From a virus: a DNA stretch of 64,000 nucleotides. The notes under the pieces were generated by a model. It was not told the DNA's origin. It did not search any database and saw nothing but the letters and a program-made list of their open reading frames with translations. Each line of letters opens with the position of its first letter. Position 1 is the first letter of the stretch. Positions 14,950-21,835 of this stretch are shown here, in pieces. Where the stretch lies: the IMG/VR virus record IMGVR_UViG_3300023184_000035, positions 62,001-126,000 of that record; one strand, 5' to 3'. The position numbers were made by a program, and so were the translations under genes.

Positions 14950-15741
14950 ATGCGATATTTACTATTGACCCTGCTATTCACAGCAACCACAGCACTAGCA
15001 CGTGAGCCCAGTGTTTACGTATACAACGAAACCTCAGATCAAATTGAATACCAACGCAACTCAACAGAGTATCGGCCCATTGCCAGCATCACCAAGTTGA
15101 TGACAGCCATGGTGGCCCTGGACCACAGCAAAGACCTGTTTCGTCAGCTGCCACTCAACACCACTGTCAAAAGCAACTTGCCACGTGGCACATACACACG
15201 CCAAGAACTGTTTACGGCCATGCTGGTGCGAAGTGACAATGCAGCCGCAGAAACCTTGGCTGGGGACTATCCCGGTGGTAGGAAAGAGTTCGTTTGGCGC
15301 ATGAATCAACAGGCCAAGGAGTGGGGCATCAATGCTGTATTCCGTGACCCCACTGGCTTGGACGCACACAACATGGCCACTGCTGGCGATGTGGGCACCA
15401 TGGCTGGGTATGCCGCGGGCTACTGGGTCATACGTGATGCTAGTGTTAAAAAGACTGTGGCCTTTGAACGCAAATTCAAGAAGCGACTACGCACAATACA
15501 ACTCAACAACACCAATAGACCCATACTAATGGAGTTTGATGAAATCATTGCGTCAAAAACTGGTTTCACCAATCCAGCAGGATACTGTGTTGCCCTGGTG
15601 GTAGAACATCAAAAACAACGGCGAGTAATTGTGGTTCTGGGTGAGCGCAACAAATCACGCAGAATAGACACTGTGCAGGACATCATGTACAATCATGTGC
15701 TGGATCAAAATTTGCAGGATCCAAGTTATATCAATAATTAA
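14950..15741 (+). CDS. Secreted D-alanyl-D-alanine peptidase (S11, PBP7-like)
   Basis: A penicillin-binding-type serine peptidase with all three active-site motifs: SITK (Ser46, Lys49), SDN (Ser95-Asn97) and KTG (203-205). The signal peptide MRYLLLTLLFTATTALA exports it to the periplasm. The 263-residue length fits the core domain of PBP7/PbpG-like endopeptidases, lacking the C-terminal amphipathic anchor of PBP5/6. Such enzymes cut D-Ala-D-Ala or cross-link peptide bonds in peptidoglycan, so it may act in lysis or wall remodelling. Preceded by 7 bases after the previous gene. Confidence 0.93.
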   Translation: MRYLLLTLLFTATTALAREPSVYVYNETSDQIEYQRNSTEYRPIASITKLMTAMVALDHSKDLFRQLPLNTTVKSNLPRGTYTRQELFTAMLVRSDNAAAETLAGDYPGGRKEFVWRMNQQAKEWGINAVFRDPTGLDAHNMATAGDVGTMAGYAAGYWVIRDASVKKTVAFERKFKKRLRTIQLNNTNRPILMEFDEIIASKTGFTNPAGYCVALVVEHQKQRRVIVVLGERNKSRRIDTVQDIMYNHVLDQNLQDPSYINN

Positions 15742-15746
15742 AGTTA

Positions 15747-15980
15747 ATGCAACTGTTAACTCAAGGCACCATACGTCTCAGCGCAAGTTTCACTCACGCA
15801 CAAGAAATTGCCCGACCTTTTGGCCAAATTGATCGAATCATAGAGTGGTGCAAGACCGAACTCATTGGCGACTGGCGCTGGCAAGTGGTCACAACCAGCA
15901 GTGACCGTGCCCCGGGACGCTACATTTTCTACTTTGACTCAGACCGTGACGCTGCCGCGTTTGCACTGTTCTGGTCCTAA
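15747..15980 (+). CDS. Small protein of the F-x-F...F-x-L-x-W family, 77 aa
   Basis: ATG at 15747, 5 bases after the DD-peptidase. The C-terminus RYIFYFDSDRDAAAFALFWS is a clear member of the recurrent family. The N-terminal part has IIEWCKTELIGDWRWQVV, matching the W-C...R-W pattern of other members. Function unknown. Confidence 0.66.
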   Translation: MQLLTQGTIRLSASFTHAQEIARPFGQIDRIIEWCKTELIGDWRWQVVTTSSDRAPGRYIFYFDSDRDAAAFALFWS

Positions 15981-15999
15981 AACCAATACTTTTTACTGC

Positions 16000-16028
16000 T
16001 TGACTGAATATTCCTGATCTGTTAAACT
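16000..16028 (+). promoter_or_regulatory. Sigma70-type promoter, TTGACT-N17-TAAACT
   Basis: -35 TTGACT at 16000-16005, -10 TAAACT at 16023-16028. The -10 matches those at 1413 and 17172. Upstream of the gene at 16054 with AGGAG. Confidence 0.7.
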
Positions 16029-16053
16029 ACAGGCATACGTTAGGAGTTGAAGA

Positions 16054-16323
16054 ATGAAAGTGATCAAACTCAATCGGCGATTCAAAGTACACAAGGCACG
16101 AGGTCATGAAGTGGCTGTGAAGTTTGTCAGCTATTTTGAGGCCAGAGAGTTGGAACTGGTGTGCCGGGCTCGACTGGGCGAAAACTTCATATGGAACCCA
16201 GAAGGCACCTGGTACGGGTGGTATGGAAAGAAACGCTACGGTCACTATGCCCCACCATATTTCATCTCATTTCAGAAACAATCAGACTTGACTTTTGCGT
16301 TGATGTGCTTGACCAATAAATGA
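16054..16323 (+). CDS. Small protein, F-x-F family-like, 89 aa
   Basis: ATG at 16054 behind TTAGGAGTTGAAGA. Basic, with ARELELVCRARLGENFIW and an end of PYFISFQKQSDLTFALMCLTNK that resembles the F-x-F...D...F-x-L family without the final Trp. Its last codons (CTT GAC CAA TAA A) contain the next promoter's TTGACC. Function unknown. Confidence 0.62.
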   Translation: MKVIKLNRRFKVHKARGHEVAVKFVSYFEARELELVCRARLGENFIWNPEGTWYGWYGKKRYGHYAPPYFISFQKQSDLTFALMCLTNK

Positions 16324-16337
16324 ATCTACTGTATAAT
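16309..16337 (+). promoter_or_regulatory. Sigma70-type promoter overlapping a gene end
   Basis: TTGACC at 16309-16314, TATAAT at 16332-16337, spacer 17. The upstream stop TGA is in the spacer region. Drives the gene at 16365. Confidence 0.88.
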
Positions 16338-16364
16338 AGCGGTATTGTATTGCAAAGGATTGAA

Positions 16365-16601
16365 ATGAATGACTGGGACCGTAATAACCTGCATTTTATT
16401 CTGGATAGTGATGAGGCTACCCTAGAGGATTTTTATTCCTGGGCCACAGAAGATGACCTGGCCTATGCCCTGAGTCTTGTGCGTGAAGCCAAAACAGAAC
16501 TGCTGTTGCAAGAAGCCGACATCTTGGATGAAATGTTGATCGCGGCCACAGAGGATGATGTGTCAGAAGCCAGCGCCATGTTAAAGCAATTTCAACTATG
16601 A
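16365..16601 (+). CDS. Conserved small acidic protein, 78 aa
   Basis: ATG at 16365 is preferred to an ATG at 16320 because that one lies within the promoter, and AAGGATTGAA precedes 16365. NLHFILDSDEATLEDFYSWA followed by DDLAYALSLVREAKTELLLQ is a pattern I have seen in conserved small phage proteins. Very acidic and helical, like many protein inhibitors, but no function is known. Confidence 0.7.
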   Translation: MNDWDRNNLHFILDSDEATLEDFYSWATEDDLAYALSLVREAKTELLLQEADILDEMLIAATEDDVSEASAMLKQFQL

Positions 16602-16930
16602 GTCATCAGTTTTTGATCATGTGGTGCAATGAAGGTCTTGAGTGTTGCATAGATGTCACAGAAGACCAACAACAACGCATGTGGGAACGGCTCAAAGGTC
16701 AGCCACTTCGTGAGACTGCTATTCCCAACTACAATCATTTGTTGCTACGTGCTAGAGTCAATAGCCAACGCCACTATGAGGTCTATACTTGTGAGGCCAC
16801 AGATGGCATCACTGCTGAGGATATCAAGGAAATGTTCGAAGCCAGCCCGCAGACTGCGGCTGACACAATTCGACGCCTGGGACACTGTTTGCACAGTGAC
16901 CGGGCCACAAACAAGGTGTTGATCACCTGA
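16598..16930 (+). CDS. Unknown phage protein, 110 aa
   Basis: ATG at 16598 (ATGA). FLIMWCNEGLECCIDVTEDQQQRMWERLKG and YEVYTCEATDGITAEDIKEMF are well-structured alpha/beta segments, of a type seen in other phage small proteins. Function unknown. The reading frame after its stop continues open in another frame to 17106. Confidence 0.68.
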   Translation: MSHQFLIMWCNEGLECCIDVTEDQQQRMWERLKGQPLRETAIPNYNHLLLRARVNSQRHYEVYTCEATDGITAEDIKEMFEASPQTAADTIRRLGHCLHSDRATNKVLIT

Positions 16931-16971
16931 AAGAACGTTCCGCTTGGTTCGCGGATACTGTGACCCGCAGG

Positions 16972-17106
16972 ATGAGAAGTGAGGTGACTCTCAAGGGTGG
17001 TACCACTCCTACCGAAGTGGCGCTGGCAATGCGAGAACGGACCCTGTCGGGAAGCGGGTGGAAGGTGTGTGAGATTTGCGGGGCAACCCAAGAGATGATA
17101 CACTAA
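16972..17106 (+). CDS. Possible small CDS with C-x2-C motif, 44 aa
   Basis: An open frame runs from 16900 to TAA at 17104-17106. ATG at 16972 is the first standard start (GTG at 16960 is another). Product ends GWKVCEICGATQEMIH, a C-x2-C knuckle. Upstream in the same frame SAWFADTVTRR also looks protein-like, so the true gene may start earlier with a rare codon or arise by frameshift from the preceding gene. Uncertain. Confidence 0.4.
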   Translation: MRSEVTLKGGTTPTEVALAMRERTLSGSGWKVCEICGATQEMIH

Positions 17107-17148
17107 ATTACCGCCGGGGGTCGCAGAGCATTTTGAAAAAACATATGG

Positions 17149-17177
17149 TTGACATACAATTAAAAATGTATTAAACT
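17149..17177 (+). promoter_or_regulatory. Sigma70-type promoter, TTGACA-N17-TAAACT
   Basis: Perfect -35 TTGACA at 17149-17154, -10 TAAACT at 17172-17177. Upstream of the gene at 17229 with AAGGAA. Confidence 0.78.
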
Positions 17178-17228
17178 ATAAGCATGTTGGTAACAACATA
17201 CATCAATCTTTTTTTAAGGAAATAAACT

Positions 17229-17441
17229 ATGTCAGATAAAAATTATGTTATTGTTGCACGTATCAAAGGCACACGTCAACACGTAACTTCCTTCTCTAAT
17301 AATGTCAACCAGCGTATCAAACGCCTAAAAGATGACATTCTCAAACAACAGGACGAGCGGTTTAGCATTTTTAAAAATGTTGATAGCAACATGATTGAAT
17401 TTGTGGTTGCACCTGTATCACGTTCTATTGAATGGGCTTAA
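17229..17441 (+). CDS. Small basic protein, 70 aa
   Basis: ATG at 17229 behind TTAAGGAAATAAACT. Lys/Arg-rich start and the helix NNVNQRIKRLKDDILKQQD suggest nucleic-acid binding, then a beta strand MIEFVVAPV. Next gene starts one base after its stop. Function unknown. Confidence 0.65.
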   Translation: MSDKNYVIVARIKGTRQHVTSFSNNVNQRIKRLKDDILKQQDERFSIFKNVDSNMIEFVVAPVSRSIEWA

Positions 17442-17442
17442 C

Positions 17443-18201
17443 ATGACTAAAACAAACCACCGCGCTCTCGATGTTGAGCTTCAGCGACAACGTTACGGCG
17501 AAAACTCCGAACTGCTTAAAGGATTAGGATACAACACTGATGTCATGAACATCAAACGCATGTCCAAGGACCTAGCAACACAAGACACTTGGCGTTACAT
17601 GCAATCCAAGGATCTTGAAGATCTCAAAGACTGCATCACTGACTATGATTTGTATGAGTGGGCAGTCGGCACACAACTCAACAACAGTGGACTTGTTCTT
17701 GAGTTTGGCACTGCTACGGGCCGTACTCTAAATCAGTTTGCGCATTGGTTGCCGCACAACACCATCTATGGTTTTGACAGCTGGCAAGGGTTGCCAGAAA
17801 AGTTTAACGATTTGCCTGCTGGACACTTTGCACAAGAATTGCCCGAGGTGTTGCCAAACTGCAAACTAATACAAGGTTGGTTTGGTGCAAGACCCGCACA
17901 AGATCAATCCAGTATTCCAGAATTTACTGCGCAAACCTTTGCAAATGAACACAAGGAACCCATTGCATTGTTGCACTTGGATGCTGACTTGTATTCCAGT
18001 ACCAAGACAGTGCTGGATGTGTTTGCAAAACAAATTGTGCCAGGAACTGTGATTTTGTTTAACGAGTATTGGAATCATCCAACTTGGCTCAAACATGAAT
18101 ACAAAGCCTGGCAAGAGCATGTAAAAACTTTTGGACGTGATTACGAATATATTGGATATGCTAGTGATCATCAAGAAGTGGCAATTCGAGTAACCAAGTA
18201 G
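17443..18201 (+). CDS. TylF/MycF-like SAM methyltransferase, 252 aa
   Basis: ATG at 17443 is adjacent to the upstream stop. Motif I VLEFGTATGRTLNQFA (about 88-103), YGFDSWQGLPEKF and LLHLDADLYSSTKTVLDVF, then PGTVILFNEYW match the TylF-like class I methyltransferase family; the D-x-D-x-Y-S-S-T metal-binding motif is intact. The family methylates hydroxyls of sugars or other small molecules. A role in glycan or nucleotide-sugar modification is possible. Stop is adjacent to the next promoter. Confidence 0.85.
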   Translation: MTKTNHRALDVELQRQRYGENSELLKGLGYNTDVMNIKRMSKDLATQDTWRYMQSKDLEDLKDCITDYDLYEWAVGTQLNNSGLVLEFGTATGRTLNQFAHWLPHNTIYGFDSWQGLPEKFNDLPAGHFAQELPEVLPNCKLIQGWFGARPAQDQSSIPEFTAQTFANEHKEPIALLHLDADLYSSTKTVLDVFAKQIVPGTVILFNEYWNHPTWLKHEYKAWQEHVKTFGRDYEYIGYASDHQEVAIRVTK

Positions 18202-18230
18202 TCGACCAATAAACACATTTGTCGTATACT
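18202..18230 (+). promoter_or_regulatory. Candidate promoter TCGACC-N17-TATACT
   Basis: TCGACC at 18202-18207 directly after TAG, TATACT at 18225-18230. A variant of the window's promoter family, upstream of a structured leader. Confidence 0.6.
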
Positions 18231-18237
18231 TGTTTCA

Positions 18238-18309
18238 AGCTAGGAAACTAGCTCAACGCTGACAATAAAAATAACGCAGTGACATAGGGTTGCTGTGTTA
18301 TATTTGTCA
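18238..18309 (+). promoter_or_regulatory. Structured 5' leader with two hairpins
   Basis: Hairpin 1: AGCTAG (18238-18243), GAAA loop, CTAGCT (18248-18253). Hairpin 2: outer stem TGACAA (18260-18265) with TTGTCA (18304-18309), an internal loop, and a 9-bp inner stem 18271-18279 with 18293-18301 including one G-U pair. These lie between the promoter and the Shine-Dalgarno of the gene at 18327, as expected of a cis-regulatory RNA. Confidence 0.6.
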
Positions 18310-18326
18310 CCAACAAGGAGTCTCTA

Positions 18327-19532
18327 ATGGCAACAGCCACACCTACCTACGCGGCACTGCGCAACGCAAAATACCGCAACACTTCCAGTCACTTTGTGGA
18401 CCTGGTACAACGTCTAAACGACACCATCAACAACCTTCCCAAGCGAGCTCAAACCAATTGGACTAGCAGTCTCAAGAAAGCCATTCAGTCGTTCAAGAAA
18501 AGTTATCCCAACGTAAAAAACTTCAGCGATCGCAAACTGTTTCGCTTGTGCAAAGCCTACGACATTCCACTCATGGACATCATGGTCGATACCACCATGC
18601 AACGTGAGCCGGACTTGCAGTGGATTTTGAAGATCATCACCAACTTCCGTGCCTATCAAGCACAACCCATGCAGGTGTTTGCCACAGCAGATGGTAAATG
18701 GGGTGCCTGGGATAGCCAGCACACTGCCCTGGCCATGTATTTGATTGCAGAACACGCACTGGGCTTGGACTTGACCACTGTCATGGTTCCAGCTAACATT
18801 TACGATGTCACCAGTCGTGCGGACCTGCGCAACTTGTTCATCAACATGAACACCACTACAGGCAAGAACGCTGGTAAAAAGCCCTTGGACATCATTGACA
18901 TCTATGAGCAAATGATCTATGGTGTTGAGGTAGATGGCGTTACTGAACAAGACTGGGTGGATGCGCACACCAAATGGCAACACCTGGCAGCAGGTGGCAT
19001 GTTTGTCACTGCGGAAAAGTTCAACAACACAGATGAAACCGGGGCAATCAGTCGTCTCAATGAGATCATGGACTCCAGTCCAGAAGTGGTGCGCCAATTT
19101 GCCGTGTACGGCAAATATGTGGTTGAGTCTCAAGACACAGTAAAAAATCCTCGCAGTATCAACAGCAAGGAAATTCCCATTATACTTGAGTTTTTGAATT
19201 TGTGTGAACAAAATCAAATCCGATACAGTGATGCAGTGATTGAAGATCTTGCACGACATTGCATTGACTTGTTTGACGCCAATTTTGACGCCAAAGGACC
19301 TTACTGGATTCAAGTACATGACGCCAACGTCAACGCCTACAACAAGGCTCACAAAGGTATCCCCAAGCACATGTGGCCTGAGGCTCCTCGCAATGCCAAG
19401 AACACACCGCAAGGCACTGCATTCTTTTGGCATCAGCTCATGAAGAGCTGGGTGCCCAATCAAGCTGCCGGCTTTAAGTTTCCCAAACAACCATTCAGTG
19501 TGTATACACCTGACGTCAAGGACCTTTACTAA
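18327..19532 (+). CDS. ParB/DGQHR-like domain protein, 401 aa
   Basis: ATG at 18327 with AAGGAGTCTCTA. Residues about 85-140 (VDTTMQREPDLQWILKIITN, then QPMQVFATADGKWGAWDSQH) follow the layout of the ParB-N/DGQHR fold: a conserved QR, a partner strand and a D-x-Q-H motif. The DGQHR/ParB-like fold occurs in DNA-bound CTPases, DNases and modification systems. The C-terminal half is helical. Its stop overlaps the next ATG. Exact role unknown. Confidence 0.7.
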   Translation: MATATPTYAALRNAKYRNTSSHFVDLVQRLNDTINNLPKRAQTNWTSSLKKAIQSFKKSYPNVKNFSDRKLFRLCKAYDIPLMDIMVDTTMQREPDLQWILKIITNFRAYQAQPMQVFATADGKWGAWDSQHTALAMYLIAEHALGLDLTTVMVPANIYDVTSRADLRNLFINMNTTTGKNAGKKPLDIIDIYEQMIYGVEVDGVTEQDWVDAHTKWQHLAAGGMFVTAEKFNNTDETGAISRLNEIMDSSPEVVRQFAVYGKYVVESQDTVKNPRSINSKEIPIILEFLNLCEQNQIRYSDAVIEDLARHCIDLFDANFDAKGPYWIQVHDANVNAYNKAHKGIPKHMWPEAPRNAKNTPQGTAFFWHQLMKSWVPNQAAGFKFPKQPFSVYTPDVKDLY

Positions 19533-20053
19533 TGAGCCACTTTTTATACATTCACCCCTGCATGGCTGGTACTCCCAATGTATGGAAAGTTGGTGTTACA
19601 AAAACACCTTACTCAGCAGTGCGTGGTCGTCAAAAGTACACCTGGACCAAGTTCGGTCTGACTGATTTGTACTTTGGTGATCCAGTTGACATAGCTAGAT
19701 TGGAACAAAGAGTCAAGAAAGAATTCAAACACTTGTCAGGCAAAGTACTTCAAGGCTATGGTATGGAACTGTTTCAAATTGACAAAAAAATATTGAAACA
19801 ATCAATCGCGTCCCATATTGAACGTGGTAGTTTGCGTGTGAAACAGTTTGCTCTCAAAGAGCCTTACACTGCGTCCAGTAGTGGGCATTGCCCTTTTGGG
19901 ATTCCTGGTGAGAGTGAAGCTGACCAATGGTTGCATGAGAAATTTGTGAAAATGTTTAAATCTCATCCAACTGGTCAAGTCATAAAAAAACGTGTATTTG
20001 CACGAAACATGTTCCCTGAATTATATGAATACAACTCTTTTAGAACGTCGTGA
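19532..20053 (+). CDS. GIY-YIG-like (T5orf172-type) protein, 173 aa
   Basis: ATG at 19532 overlaps the upstream TAA. FLYIHPCMAGTPNVWKVGVT, followed by TPYSAVRGRQ (residues 4-34) matches the T5orf172/MUG113 branch of GIY-YIG-like nuclease folds: the first strand with Y, the V-W-K-V-G-V-T strand and a conserved Arg, and a Glu further on (RLEQRVKKEF). Catalysis is plausible but unproven. The C-terminal part is basic. Overlaps the next gene by 29 bases. Confidence 0.7.
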   Translation: MSHFLYIHPCMAGTPNVWKVGVTKTPYSAVRGRQKYTWTKFGLTDLYFGDPVDIARLEQRVKKEFKHLSGKVLQGYGMELFQIDKKILKQSIASHIERGSLRVKQFALKEPYTASSSGHCPFGIPGESEADQWLHEKFVKMFKSHPTGQVIKKRVFARNMFPELYEYNSFRTS

Positions 20054-20585
20054 AGGCATTGCACAATTTGTGCAGACCAAGTACACCAACGTGGTACGCA
20101 ATGGGCTCAGTTACGACCAAACACGCGAGTGGGCGCACGCCGGTATCACTCGCTGTTTGGCTGAAATCAAGGCACTGCCCGCGCAAGACCAAGCCGCACG
20201 TCTCAAGCGCGATGAGCTGGAAAGCTATTTGCTTCGATACCACATCTACTGCATCAAACAAAACATTGGAGCACATTACCGTGAGGTTGGTGCTGCCAAA
20301 AAAGACTGTGACTTTGAGCATGTGATTCCCAAAGCAGTGGCACGTGAGCTTATGATCTATGATTTGATGACTGTGGATGAAGCATTGAACTTGCCAACTT
20401 GTCTGTTGCGAACAAAGAACCATGTCAAACTCAACAAAAAATCTGCCAGTACCACTCCAGACATTTGGGATTTTTGGGCTCGGTATCGTAACACGCTCAA
20501 GATCAAAATTGAAACACATGATGGCACCCCAGTGGACATGACAACATGGAATCTTGAAACGCATTATGAATATTTCAAAGGATAA
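20025..20585 (+). CDS. HNH-nuclease-like protein, 186 aa
   Basis: ATG at 20025 chosen over an upstream ATG at 19992 to reduce overlap and because sequence before it is not conserved-looking. DFEHVIPKA (96-104) followed by TCLLRTKNHVKLNKK has the spacing of an HNH-type metal site (acidic-His-x-x-P...N-H). An HNH fold is inferred by eye. It is the third gene of the ParB-like/GIY-YIG-like unit. Confidence 0.6.
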   Translation: MNTTLLERREGIAQFVQTKYTNVVRNGLSYDQTREWAHAGITRCLAEIKALPAQDQAARLKRDELESYLLRYHIYCIKQNIGAHYREVGAAKKDCDFEHVIPKAVARELMIYDLMTVDEALNLPTCLLRTKNHVKLNKKSASTTPDIWDFWARYRNTLKIKIETHDGTPVDMTTWNLETHYEYFKG

Positions 20586-20590
20586 CTCCT

Positions 20591-20782
20591 GTGCAAAAAT
20601 CAGACATTGAACAACGCATGACCAAGCTCATGGCTCCTGTGGACCAGCAGATCATGATGTGTGATGACCGAGAAGACCTGCTCATGATGGCCTGTGCTAT
20701 GTTGCAACGTGTGGACGAAATATTCACAAAAGAGCTTGGTGAACGCGGGCGAGAACAAATGTTCCGGGAACAATTAAAGTAA
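20591..20782 (+). CDS. Conserved small phage protein, 63 aa, GTG start
   Basis: GTG at 20591 is preceded by AAAGGATAACTCCT. MCDDREDLLMMACAMLQRVDEIF plus ERGREQMF is a helical pattern shared with small proteins of T4-like cyanophages (C-D-D...D-L-x-M-x-A-C-A-M). Function unknown. Followed by an inverted repeat starting at its stop and by a terminator. Confidence 0.75.
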   Translation: MQKSDIEQRMTKLMAPVDQQIMMCDDREDLLMMACAMLQRVDEIFTKELGERGREQMFREQLK

Positions 20783-20795
20783 TACTCAAGTATTA
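20780..20795. repeat. Inverted repeat AATACT/AGTATT after a stop codon
   Basis: The stop TAA leads straight into AATACT, CA, AGTATT. Related elements follow the stops at 21355 and 29286. Could be an operator or weak terminator. Confidence 0.4.
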
Positions 20796-20803
20796 CCTTT
20801 TGT

Positions 20804-20827
20804 AACCCTGCACTCAGCAGGGTTTTT
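20804..20827 (+). terminator. Rho-independent terminator
   Basis: Stem AACCCTGC / GCAGGGTT, 5-base loop, T-run, directly joined to TTGACC of the next promoter, as at 9831-9862. Confidence 0.92.
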
Positions 20828-20828
20828 C

Positions 20829-20857
20829 TTGACCAAATATTGCCCAAATGCTATAAT
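20829..20857 (+). promoter_or_regulatory. Sigma70-type promoter, TTGACC-N17-TATAAT
   Basis: TTGACC at 20829-20834, TATAAT at 20852-20857. The region from 20851 to 20875 is identical to the leaders at 7254 and 21798. Confidence 0.93.
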
Positions 20858-20888
20858 ATGGACATATTGTAACAACAAGGAGTCAGCA

Positions 20889-21155
20889 ATGAAAGCACTC
20901 GACGCATACATTGACCAGCAAAACAGTTGGAACGCCATTTTTAATGGTGTCAAGTTTGAAATTCACACTAGTGAAGGTCGCAAACGTGTGGCGCAAAATA
21001 TTGATGCCGCACTGAGCCCCGAAAATCTCAGCTGTGACGGTGAACTGCCCCGTGCGCAAGTGCAAGCCCGTTATCGCTCACTCACAGCGGCTGCTCGGGA
21101 CTTGGTGCGCCTGGACCCCAGCGTGGCTCAGTTCATGTACGAATTTGGAGAATAA
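20889..21155 (+). CDS. Unknown small protein, 88 aa
   Basis: ATG at 20889 behind ACAAGGAGTCAGCA. Soluble, helical; KRVAQNIDAALSPENLSCDG and AAARDLVRLDPSVAQFMYEFG. The layout (N-terminal helix plus Arg/Ala-rich helix) occurs in small phage proteins but has no function known. Next gene follows by 1 base. Confidence 0.68.
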   Translation: MKALDAYIDQQNSWNAIFNGVKFEIHTSEGRKRVAQNIDAALSPENLSCDGELPRAQVQARYRSLTAAARDLVRLDPSVAQFMYEFGE

Positions 21156-21156
21156 C

Positions 21157-21357
21157 ATGTGGACCATTGCTGTAATCTTTGCCAGCTCTGTGCAGAACAT
21201 AGGGCAGTTTGCAAATCAAGCCGAGTGCGACCGTGCCTTGGCACAGTTCCAAAAACCTGGCGTGGTAGCGGGTTGCATCAAACAACCTACCCCGGAGCAA
21301 AGCCTAGCACAGGCGCAACGCATGATGAATTCCTTTATCACCAGCATGGAAAAGTAA
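21157..21357 (+). CDS. Small secreted or membrane-proximal protein, 66 aa
   Basis: ATG at 21157 behind GGAGAATAAC. The start WTIAVIFASSVQNIGQFANQ is hydrophobic but short, possibly a beta strand or weak signal. Contains two Cys (AECDRAL, AGCIK). The end AQAQRMMNSFITSMEK is helical. Function unknown. Confidence 0.6.
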   Translation: MWTIAVIFASSVQNIGQFANQAECDRALAQFQKPGVVAGCIKQPTPEQSLAQAQRMMNSFITSMEK

Positions 21358-21371
21358 TACTTTTTTAGTAC
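21355..21371. repeat. Imperfect inverted repeat after a stop codon
   Basis: TAA stop merges into AATACT, T-run, AGTACT; one mismatch from the perfect version at 20780. Third example at 29286. Confidence 0.3.
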
Positions 21372-21381
21372 TACATTTCGG

Positions 21382-21410
21382 TTGACCGAATATTCCCAAA
21401 ATGCTATAAT
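21382..21410 (+). promoter_or_regulatory. Sigma70-type promoter, TTGACC-N17-TATAAT
   Basis: TTGACC at 21382-21387, TATAAT at 21405-21410. Its leader (CATACAAAGCAAAAAGGAG) matches that after the promoter at 22299. Confidence 0.92.
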
Positions 21411-21440
21411 AATGGCATACAAAGCAAAAAGGAGCCTGCA

Positions 21441-21770
21441 ATGATTAAAGAAAAAGAACTCAACTCACGTGCCGCTGGTGTTTATGCATGGGCGGCTGCA
21501 CAAGACGCTCATCGCTACAGTGATGAGTGCCGCATGCGTTACACATCTGCGCAACGTGCCCGGGCTGAGACATTTAAAGATCTTGTAGAGATGGCATACA
21601 CCAATGTTCGTCCCGAGCCCACTTATCGTAAAAAGTTTGTGGTAATCAAAGTTGAGCACGGACAAGTCCGGGACCGTAAAATGGCACAAGAGATTGATGC
21701 TATTGTTGCCGAGCGCAATTATGAAAAAACTGTGACCCCACAAGGGTTTAACTTTCGTATTACTTTTTAA
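21441..21770 (+). CDS. Unknown protein, 109 aa
   Basis: ATG at 21441 behind AAAAAGGAGCCTGCA. Basic and helical at the start (RAAGVYAWAAAQDAHRYSDE), then a beta-rich C-terminus ending FNFRITF. No motif recognised. Monocistronic between two strong promoters. Confidence 0.66.
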   Translation: MIKEKELNSRAAGVYAWAAAQDAHRYSDECRMRYTSAQRARAETFKDLVEMAYTNVRPEPTYRKKFVVIKVEHGQVRDRKMAQEIDAIVAERNYEKTVTPQGFNFRITF

Positions 21771-21775
21771 AACGG

Positions 21776-21804
21776 TTGACAGGTAATAGCCGAAATGCTA
21801 TAAT
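21776..21804 (+). promoter_or_regulatory. Sigma70-type promoter, TTGACA-N17-TATAAT
   Basis: Perfect -35 and -10 (21776-21781 and 21799-21804) with 17-base spacer and extended TGC. Leader identical to that at 7254 and 20851. Confidence 0.94.
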
Positions 21805-21835
21805 ATGGACATATTGTAACAAACAGGAGTTGGAA

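Noticed and set aside
18414-19490. A 358-codon open frame on the minus strand
   Set aside because: It is antisense to the ParB/DGQHR-like gene, whose Shine-Dalgarno, promoter and coupling are convincing; the antisense product looks non-protein-like and Cys/His-rich.
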